Part shown: in pieces, positions 1 through 4,902 of the stretch
Position numbering within the stretch: the first letter of the stretch is position 1
Layout of the letters: each line of letters begins with the position of its first letter
Made by a program: the position numbers and the translations under genes
DNA from: JAATGI01 sp036510675
GTDB lineage: Bacteria; Pseudomonadota; Alphaproteobacteria; ATCC43930; CGMCC-115725
Direction of reading: 5' to 3'
DNA length: 7,587 nucleotides
Assembly (NCBI GenBank): GCA_036510675.1
Contig: DATCDN010000112.1
Location: 1 to 7,587 of the forward strand
Notes under the pieces: model-generated
The model's input: the letters and a program-made list of their open reading frames with translations, nothing else
Databases searched by the model: none
What the model was told of the DNA's origin: nothing

Positions 1-1018
1 CGCCGATGGCGATGAGGCATGGCGACCCCGGCGCCAGGAATTTCAGCGCGGCATCGAGATAGCGTGACGCCGCCGCGGCAAGGTCGCCGCGCGCGCCATC
101 CTGCCGCGCCAGCGCCGCGACCGACACATGGGCGCGCACCCCGGCGCGAACCGAGAGATAGAGCGGCAGCAGCGCCAGCGCGTCGTCGTTGGCGGTGCGA
201 TCGAGATAGCGGTTGAAGACGAGGCTGGCGAGATCGCCGCGATCGCGATGGTCGAGGTCCATCAGCAGGAAGGCGAGATCGTAGAGCGGATCGATGCAGG
301 TGAAGGCATCGTTGAATTCGATGCCGTCGAACAGCACCGGCTTTGCGTCGATGAGGCAGATATTGCCGAGATGCAAATCGCCGTGACAGCGCCGGGTCGG
401 CCGTGCCGCCAGCGACGGTGCCACGCCATCGAGCGCCGCCTCGGTCTGGCGCGCCAGCGTCGCGATCCGGTCCTGATCGAGCGCCGCGCCGGTGTGTTGC
501 AGATTATCGAGACTCTCCATCGCGACCGCGCGCAACGGGCCGGCGTTGCATGGTTCGGCGGCGTCGTGAAACGCGGCGACGGTGTCCGCGAGATCGCGCA
601 TCGTCTCCGGCGTCAGACGCCCGCGCGCCGCCAGCCGATCGAACAGCGCGGCCTGCGGAAACTGTGTCATCTCGATCAGCCAGTCGATCGCCGTGCCCGC
701 GCCATCGAGCGCCAGCGTGCCATCGGGTGCGCGGGTCACGGCATGGACGCCGCGATAGAGTTGCGGCGCGGTGCGGCGGTTGAGGGTGAATTCGGCGCGG
801 CACATCGCCTCGCGCCGCGCCACTGTCGCGTAATCGAGATAGGAAAACCGCACCGCGCGCTTCAGCTTGTAGGCGCGATCGGCGATCAGAAAAATCACCG
901 AGGCATGGGTGTCGATGCGCGTCACCGTCTCGTCGGGCCGGCCATAGGCGGCACCGCGCGACAGAAACGCGATCGCCGCTTCCTGCGCGTTGGGGTTTGG
1001 GTCGGCCGGATCAGTCAC
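1..1018 (-). CDS. Aminoglycoside phosphotransferase-like / ATP-binding protein, N-terminal part (cut by window edge)
   Basis: Translating the minus strand from the GTG at 1018-1016 gives 339 open codons that run off the window. The kinase-like fold shows a conserved lysine segment (YKLKRAV, residues 50-56), the Brenner-type catalytic motif HGDLHLGN (212-219; H-x-D plus the metal-binding Asn) and the following FDGIEFND (230-237), whose Asp would bind Mg. The last visible residues, CLIAIG, look like the strand leading into a P-loop. This fits the common two-domain family in which an APH domain is followed by an AAA-type P-loop kinase domain; that second domain lies outside the window. The family's substrate is not established, and antibiotic resistance should not be assumed. 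GTG is chosen because the first in-frame ATG (residue 72) would cut into the fold. It lies 8 bp after the stop of the upstream dehydrogenase, so the two are probably cotranscribed, though no strong Shine-Dalgarno sequence is visible. Confidence 0.88.
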   Translation of the reverse strand, partial: MTDPADPNPNAQEAAIAFLSRGAAYGRPDETVTRIDTHASVIFLIADRAYKLKRAVRFSYLDYATVARREAMCRAEFTLNRRTAPQLYRGVHAVTRAPDGTLALDGAGTAIDWLIEMTQFPQAALFDRLAARGRLTPETMRDLADTVAAFHDAAEPCNAGPLRAVAMESLDNLQHTGAALDQDRIATLARQTEAALDGVAPSLAARPTRRCHGDLHLGNICLIDAKPVLFDGIEFNDAFTCIDPLYDLAFLLMDLDHRDRGDLASLVFNRYLDRTANDDALALLPLYLSVRAGVRAHVSVAALARQDGARGDLAAAASRYLDAALKFLAPGSPCLIAIG

Positions 1019-1026
1019 AGTGACGC

Positions 1027-1968
1027 TTAGCCGCGCGGGCTCAGCCCGTCATCGACGGTGACGTTTTCCGACGCGAGTTTCAGGCCCGACATTTCCGCGA
1101 CCTGCACCAGGAACGTGGCGAAATCTTGCCTGTCGTGGCCGCGCCCGATCAGGCCCTGCACCAGCTCGCGCGTCGCCGCGGTCAACGGCATGACGGTGCC
1201 GGTCTTGCGCGCGGCGGCGAGGCCCAGCTCCAAATCCTTGCGCAGATAAACCGGCGTAAAGGTCGGCGCGAAATCCAGATTCACATAGGCCGGCGATTTA
1301 TAACGCGTGAAGATCGAGCCCATTACGCTGTTGTTTAGGAAATCGAGCCAGGCATGACGCGGCACGCCCGATTGCTCGGCCAGCACCGTGATCTCGGCCA
1401 TCGCCTGCGCGACGATGCCGAGCATCAGATTGTGGCAAATCTTGACGGTGCGCGCGAGCTCGCCCTCGCCGACATAGGACGCGCCGCGTCCCATCGCGGC
1501 GAAATAGGGTTGCGCCAGGTCGAACGCGGCGCGCGGGCCGGACACGGCGAAGCTCATCAGCCCGGCCTTCACCGCCTTGCCGTTGCCGCTGACCGGCGCC
1601 GCCAGCATCGCCACGCCGCGCTTCTCGCACGCCGCGCGAAGTTCCGCCGATGCCTCTTCGGAAATGGTCGAGCAATCGATCAGGATTTTCGGCGCGCGCG
1701 CCTGATCGCTCAGCACGCCATCGGGTCCCGTGGTGACGGCCAGCACGTCCTTGTCCGCCGTGACGATGGTGAAGACGATGTCGTGCCCGGCGAGCTCGCT
1801 GGGCTTGCCGACGATCTTGGCGCCGTGCGCGACGAGGGGCTCGGCCTTGGCACGGGTGCGATTATAGGCGGTAAGGACGGCGCCGGCCTTGGCCAGACGC
1901 TCGGCCATGGGAAACCCCATATGCCCCGTGCCGATCCAGCCGATCGTATGGGAGGTGAGATTGGTCAT
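1027..1968 (-). CDS. NAD(P)-dependent beta-hydroxyacid dehydrogenase family oxidoreductase (3-hydroxyisobutyrate dehydrogenase-like)
   Basis: This 313-residue cytosolic protein has the usual length of the family. The N-terminal Rossmann fold carries the dinucleotide motif GTGHMG at residues 13-18. The end of the second strand reads NRT (36-38), an arrangement that in relatives such as glyoxylate/succinic semialdehyde reductases often goes with NADP preference; that preference is inference. The substrate loop AAPVSG is at 123-128, the catalytic lysine is K176 with N180 in KICHN, and KDL (244-246) belongs to the helical C-terminal domain. The likely reaction is reversible oxidation of a short 3-hydroxyacid to its semialdehyde or keto form; the exact substrate cannot be read. 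The start is supported by GGAG eight bases upstream of the ATG. The gene lies downstream of a palindromic repeat unit and 8 bp upstream of the APH-like gene. No promoter was recognised. Confidence 0.92.
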   Translation of the reverse strand: MTNLTSHTIGWIGTGHMGFPMAERLAKAGAVLTAYNRTRAKAEPLVAHGAKIVGKPSELAGHDIVFTIVTADKDVLAVTTGPDGVLSDQARAPKILIDCSTISEEASAELRAACEKRGVAMLAAPVSGNGKAVKAGLMSFAVSGPRAAFDLAQPYFAAMGRGASYVGEGELARTVKICHNLMLGIVAQAMAEITVLAEQSGVPRHAWLDFLNNSVMGSIFTRYKSPAYVNLDFAPTFTPVYLRKDLELGLAAARKTGTVMPLTAATRELVQGLIGRGHDRQDFATFLVQVAEMSGLKLASENVTVDDGLSPRG

Positions 1969-1997
1969 TGTTCCTACTCCAGGAATGGCGTTGACAC

Positions 1998-2141
1998 TTA
2001 AACCGCCAAGACACCAAGTTCATTCTCAAACCAACAAAGCGCCTCCCCGGCGGAAGCCGGGGTCCATTCCGACCATGGATACCGGCTTCCGCCGGTAAGG
2101 GCGCGTTTTTGGGTTGCCTTGGCGGCGGCTTGGCGGTTCAA
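1998..2141. repeat. MITE-like palindromic intergenic repeat, left copy
   Basis: This 144-bp unit is bounded by imperfect inverted ends, TTAAACCGCCAAG (1998-2010) and CTTGGCGGTTCAA (2129-2141), matching in 12 of 13 positions. Inside, CCGGCGGAAGCCGG (2047-2060) and CCGGCTTCCGCCGG (2082-2095) are perfect 14-bp arms of a hairpin, extended inward by a TCCAT/ATGGA pair. Bases 2014-2124 recur in inverted orientation at 2590-2700 with two mismatches. There is no coding capacity beyond Pro/Ala/Gly/Arg-rich artefact frames, and no clear target-site duplication flanks it. It starts 7 bp beyond the stop codon of the small secreted protein gene and lies upstream of the dehydrogenase start. Confidence 0.85.
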
Positions 2142-2148
2142 CTTCTTC

Positions 2149-2571
2149 TCAACTTGTCGGGCAGTCGGGTGGCGGCATGGTGAAATCCGCGCCGACCCGC
2201 TTCTCGATATAGTTCTGGCCGGTCGCGATGTGGGTGATGCGGAATTCCCGATCGGTGATCGGGCCGATGCGATAATCGTTCTCATAGCGCGTGGCGCGGC
2301 CATTGACCCGGGTGGTGACGGTGCGAAATTCCGTGCCGAGCGACCAGGTGCCGCTCTCCTTTTGCTCCAAGGTCAGGCGGCAATCGCGATAGCGGCGAAA
2401 GTCGATCGCATAGGCGCCGTCGGGCTCGAGGCGCATCAGCCATTGCGCGTCTTCGTGCCACAGCGGCTGGTAGCCCTCGCCATACCAATCGCCGGCGAGA
2501 CTGGCGGCGAAGGCGGGCGTTGCGAAAAGAATGAACAGAAAGATTGAACCGCCAAGCCTGCCCCGGCCCAC
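2149..2571 (-). CDS. Small secreted protein of unknown function
   Basis: I do not recognise a named family. Read from a GTG at 2571-2569, the product is about 140 residues: a short Arg/Gly-rich start, a hydrophobic core (IFLFILFATPAFA) and a typical signal peptidase I site (AFA before ASLAG). The mature part of about 115 residues opens with GDWYGEGYQP. It is rich in aromatic and alternating polar residues, suggesting a small beta-sheet (lipocalin-like) fold; this fold idea is inference. One Cys lies mid-chain (RDCRL) and one near the C-terminus (PPDCPTS), so a periplasmic disulfide is possible. The start is uncertain: the frame is open upstream to a TTG at 2724, but everything before the signal peptide lies in the right repeat copy, so the true start may have been altered by the repeat. 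No good ribosome binding site is visible. The gene almost exactly fills the gap between the two inverted repeat units. Confidence 0.6.
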   Translation of the reverse strand: MGRGRLGGSIFLFILFATPAFAASLAGDWYGEGYQPLWHEDAQWLMRLEPDGAYAIDFRRYRDCRLTLEQKESGTWSLGTEFRTVTTRVNGRATRYENDYRIGPITDREFRITHIATGQNYIEKRVGADFTMPPPDCPTS

Positions 2572-2724
2572 GAGCCGGGGACGCCAAGGCGCCAAGGCAA
2601 CCCAATAACGCGCCCTTACCGGCGGAAGCCGGTATCCATGGTCGGAATGGACCCCGGCTTCCGCCGGGGAGGCGCTTCGTTGGTTTGAGAATGAACTTGG
2701 AGCCTTTGCGTCTTTGCGTTTCAA
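2544..2724. repeat. MITE-like palindromic intergenic repeat, right copy (inverted relative to the left copy)
   Basis: This 181-bp unit is bounded by TTGAACCGCCAAG (2544-2556) and CTTTGCGTTTCAA (2712-2724), inverted ends matching in 11 of 13 positions. Core bases 2590-2700 are the reverse complement of 2014-2124 with two differences in 111. The large hairpin arms are at 2619-2632 and 2654-2667. Unlike the left copy, it carries 31 bp instead of 2 between core and inner end (2559-2589), including a second hairpin. It overlaps the presumed 5' end of the small secreted protein gene. Confidence 0.85.
2561..2580. repeat. Small hairpin nested in the right repeat copy
   Basis: CCCCGGC and GCCGGGG form a perfect 7-bp stem around a 6-base loop. 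It lies in the stretch present only in the right copy and spans the candidate GTG start of the secreted protein gene. Confidence 0.7.
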
Positions 2725-2765
2725 AAATTTTCTCGCCGCGTTGCCGTGCCGTGCGTCCCTCGACT

Positions 2766-2780
2766 GCGCCCTTCGGGCGC
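2766..2780 (-). terminator. GC-rich hairpin downstream of the M24 gene, possible terminator
   Basis: GCGCCC-TTC-GGGCGC is a perfect 6-bp stem with a 3-base loop, starting 22 bp after the stop codon of the M24 gene. An outer TCCC/GGGA pairing (around 2757-2787) resembles a dispersed palindrome found in many bacterial genomes. No T-run follows immediately on the minus strand; the nearest A/T-rich run is about 35 bp further. It may be a repeat that slows transcription rather than a true intrinsic terminator. Confidence 0.35.
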
Positions 2781-2802
2781 GCTCGGGATGAGGAAATTTT
2801 TC

Positions 2803-4164
2803 TCAATATGGGTTGGCGATCGGCAATTCCTCGGCGGGATAGAGCGTGATGATTTTGGCGCCGTTGGGTGTCACCACGACCTCTTCCTCGATGCGGGCGG
2901 CGGAATAGCCGTCGCTGGCCGGGCAATAGGTCTCCAGCGCGAACACCATGCCTTCCTTGATCTCCTGCGGATCGTCGAAGGAATTGAGCCGCGAGATGAT
3001 CGGCCGCTCATGGAGGCCGAGGCCCAGCCCGTGGCCGAACAAGAGGCCGAACGCCTCCATCTCCGAGGTGAAGCCGATCTCCTCCGCCTTGGGCCAGCAG
3101 GCGGCGATCTGGTCGGTGCGCACGCCGGGCTTCACCAGCGCGATCGACGCGTCGATCCATTCCCGCGCCCTCTTATAGGCGTCCTTTTGCGACACCGTCG
3201 CGCGCCCGACATTGAAGGTGCGGTAATAGCAGGTGCGATAGCCCTGGAAGCTCTGGATGATGTCGAAGAACGCCTGATCGCCGGGACGGATCAGCCGGTC
3301 GGTGAAATTATGCGGATGCGGCGAGCAGCGTTCGCCCGAAATCGCGTTGATCGCCTCGACATCGTCGGAGCCAAGATCGTAGAGCCGGTGATTGGCGAGG
3401 CCGACGATCTCGTTCTCGCGGATGCCGGGCTTCAGATGCTCGGCGATGGTCTGGTAAGTGCCATCGACGATCGAGGCCGACATGTTCAACAGCGCGATCT
3501 CGTCGGCGCTCTTGATCTCGCGTGCGTCGAGCATGATCTGCTGGCCGTCGCGGACATCGATGCCGGCGGCTTGCAATTCGAACAGCATCGCCGGCTCGAC
3601 GACATCGACGCCGACCGGCATGTCGCCGACGCCGTTCGCATCGAGGATCGATTTCAATTCTTCCGCCGCCTTGCGCATCAGCCCCATGCCGGGGTGGATG
3701 GCGCCGCGCAGGCCCAGCATGCCGGCATGGCAATTATGCGGATGCAGCCACGGGGCGAACATGCGGTGATGCTTGGCGGCCGAGCCGAAATCCCAGATAT
3801 GCGGCTCGCCGGTGCCGGGCAGCAGGGCGTAGCGGGTGAATTTATCGCGTGCCCAATTGCCGATCACCGTCGAGGTGATATAGCGGATATTGTACTGGTC
3901 GAAGCACAGCAGGGCGCCCAGCCCTGACCCGGCCAGCGCCTGCCGCGTGCGCGCCAGGCGATAGCGATGGAGGCGGCGGAAATCGACCCGCTGCTCGAAA
4001 TCGACCGCCATCGGACCCCAGGCCGGGATCGGCCGGCTCCAATCGTGGCGCGGGTCGAGATCGGCCGGGTCGATCGGCATTTCCGGCAGCGCCTTGGCCT
4101 TGACCGAGCCGGGCTTGATGTCCGCCGAGGTCACGATTCTGGGTTCGATCGGTTTCTTCGCCAT
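2803..4164 (-). CDS. M24-family (Xaa-Pro peptidase / creatinase-like) enzyme with altered metal site
   Basis: The 453-residue protein has a creatinase-type N-terminal domain (about 60-215) and a C-terminal pita-bread M24 domain (about 220-445). Recognisable family positions are HPHNF (282-286), GDQAFFD ending at D301 (first metal ligand), HGLG starting at H378, HE at 385-386, E411 in ALETY, and E426 in RIEEEVVVT. The second Asp ligand, expected in the segment before RTF, is replaced by C312 (GYRTCYYRTF). The family includes aminopeptidase P, prolidase, creatinase, ectoine hydrolase and the DMSP lyase DddP. The missing Asp makes ordinary dimetal peptidase activity doubtful and a non-peptidase hydrolase or lyase possible. 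The ATG at 4164 is preferred: AAGGA lies 9 bases upstream, and the longer frame from 4254 would run into the operator with an unrelated N-terminus. There is no signal peptide. The gene is divergent from the regulator and probably shares its control. Confidence 0.9.
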   Translation of the reverse strand: MAKKPIEPRIVTSADIKPGSVKAKALPEMPIDPADLDPRHDWSRPIPAWGPMAVDFEQRVDFRRLHRYRLARTRQALAGSGLGALLCFDQYNIRYITSTVIGNWARDKFTRYALLPGTGEPHIWDFGSAAKHHRMFAPWLHPHNCHAGMLGLRGAIHPGMGLMRKAAEELKSILDANGVGDMPVGVDVVEPAMLFELQAAGIDVRDGQQIMLDAREIKSADEIALLNMSASIVDGTYQTIAEHLKPGIRENEIVGLANHRLYDLGSDDVEAINAISGERCSPHPHNFTDRLIRPGDQAFFDIIQSFQGYRTCYYRTFNVGRATVSQKDAYKRAREWIDASIALVKPGVRTDQIAACWPKAEEIGFTSEMEAFGLLFGHGLGLGLHERPIISRLNSFDDPQEIKEGMVFALETYCPASDGYSAARIEEEVVVTPNGAKIITLYPAEELPIANPY

Positions 4165-4189
4165 GCGCGCGGGTCCTTGCAGTGTCTTG

Positions 4190-4224
4190 CGCCAAGCTAA
4201 CCGCCAAGCCGCCCCGACACCAAG
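4190..4224. repeat. Degenerate CGCCAAG-type repeat cluster
   Basis: Three related words, CGCCAAG (4190-4196), CCGCCAAG (4201-4208) and ACACCAAG (4217-4224), are strung together in the intergenic gap. The same words occur at the ends of the two repeat units at 1998-2141 and 2544-2724, so this may be a remnant end of the same element. It would lie in the 5' leader of the M24 mRNA. Confidence 0.5.
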
Positions 4225-4239
4225 CCGCAATTCGTGGGC

Positions 4240-4268
4240 TTGACGTGCGTACATTGTAAATGTACACT
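4240..4268 (+). promoter_or_regulatory. Predicted promoter of the regulator-oxygenase operon (leaderless start)
   Basis: TTGACG (4240-4245) is a good -35 box. TACACT (4263-4268) lies 17 bp further as a moderate -10. A transcript starting 7-8 bases later would begin at, or within a base of, the regulator ATG at 4276. No Shine-Dalgarno sequence precedes that ATG, so a leaderless mRNA is the simplest reading. TATAAA at 4268-4273 is an alternative -10, but its spacing of 22 bp is poor. Confidence 0.5.
4249..4265. promoter_or_regulatory. Probable TetR operator (7-3-7 inverted repeat)
   Basis: GTACATT-GTA-AATGTAC has perfect 7-bp arms and stands out as AT-rich in a GC-rich window. It lies between the -35 and -10 boxes of the regulator promoter, in the gap between divergent genes. 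Bound repressor here would block its own operon and could also affect the M24 gene. That the neighbouring TetR protein binds it is inferred from position and symmetry. Confidence 0.7.
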
Positions 4269-4275
4269 ATAAATT

Positions 4276-4902
4276 ATGCCACGAAACCTCTCCCCGACCG
4301 ATGTTGCCGCGTTTCGCGATCGGCTTTGCGCGGTGGCGGCGCGGCTCTTCGCCGAGCGCGGACCCGGCGCCGTCACGATGCGGGAGTTAGCGCGCGCGCT
4401 CGGGGTCAGCGCGATGACCCCCTATCGCTATTTCGCGGACAAGGAATCGATCCTGGCGGCAGTGCGCGCCGCCGCGTTCGACGATTTTGCCGCCGCGCTG
4501 GAAGCCGCCGCGCGCGCGCCGGGCAATGCCGCCGAGCGCGCCGCCGCGGTGGGCCGCGCCTATCTCGATTTCGCGTTCTCGCAGCCGCATGCCTACAAGT
4601 TGATGTTCGACCTATCACAGCCTGATGAGCAGCGCTTCCCCGAACTGGTGCGCGCCGGTCAGCGTGCTAGGCTGACCATGTCCGCTTATATGGAGGCGCT
4701 GGTGGCGGGCGGCTTCCTCGCCGGCGACCCCGAGATGCTGGGCCAAATCTTCTGGGCGATGATCCACGGGCTGATCGTGCTGCACCTCGCCGGCAAGCTG
4801 CAGCCCAAACCCGATTTTGCAACACTGCACCGCACCGCGATGAGCCTGCTGTTGCGCGGCGCGCAAGCCGACCGGCAGCCCGACCAAAGGAGAGCGTCAT
4901 GA
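4276..4902 (+). CDS. TetR/AcrR-family transcriptional regulator with WHG C-terminal domain
   Basis: This 208-residue protein has a standard TetR N-terminal DNA-binding domain. Helix 1 carries RLCAVAARLFAERG (16-29), and the helix-turn-helix is at about 34-55, with TMRELARALGVS followed by MTPYRYFADKESIL. The C-terminal ligand-binding domain has the WHG signature: W160, H164 and G165 in FWAMIHGL. This domain type senses small, usually hydrophobic ligands; the ligand here is unknown. The start at 4276 follows directly after an AT-rich promoter with no Shine-Dalgarno sequence. The stop codon overlaps the start of the oxygenase gene (ATGA), so regulator and enzyme are translationally coupled. The likely role is local repression of this operon, and perhaps of the divergent M24 gene, through the palindrome at 4249-4265. 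Ligand control by the oxygenase substrate or product is inference. Confidence 0.93.
   Translation: MPRNLSPTDVAAFRDRLCAVAARLFAERGPGAVTMRELARALGVSAMTPYRYFADKESILAAVRAAAFDDFAAALEAAARAPGNAAERAAAVGRAYLDFAFSQPHAYKLMFDLSQPDEQRFPELVRAGQRARLTMSAYMEALVAGGFLAGDPEMLGQIFWAMIHGLIVLHLAGKLQPKPDFATLHRTAMSLLLRGAQADRQPDQRRAS

Noticed and set aside
1..1018. Aminoglycoside resistance gene
   Set aside because: The APH fold is shared by many kinases. This architecture, apparently leading into a P-loop domain, belongs to a widespread housekeeping-like family without shown resistance activity.
128..1030. Plus-strand open frame of 300 codons at the left edge
   Set aside because: The opposite strand encodes the APH-like protein with HGDLHLGN and FDGIEFND; the plus frame is an Arg/Ala-rich shadow.
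2047..2095. CRISPR-like reading of the repeated palindromes
   Set aside because: There are only two copies, in opposite orientation and about 570 bp apart, with no regular spacers; they are dispersed palindromic repeats.
2047..2095. Intrinsic terminator at the large hairpin of the left repeat
   Set aside because: The hairpin is strong, but no T-run follows on the minus strand, and on the plus strand the nearest TTTTT is more than 10 bases away with no plus-strand gene before it. It is better explained as part of the repeat.
2746..3927. Long plus-strand open frame (393 codons) opposite the M24 gene
   Set aside because: It is antisense to a gene with clear family motifs. Its product is rich in Ala, Arg, Asp and Gly with no domain, as expected of a GC-rich shadow frame.
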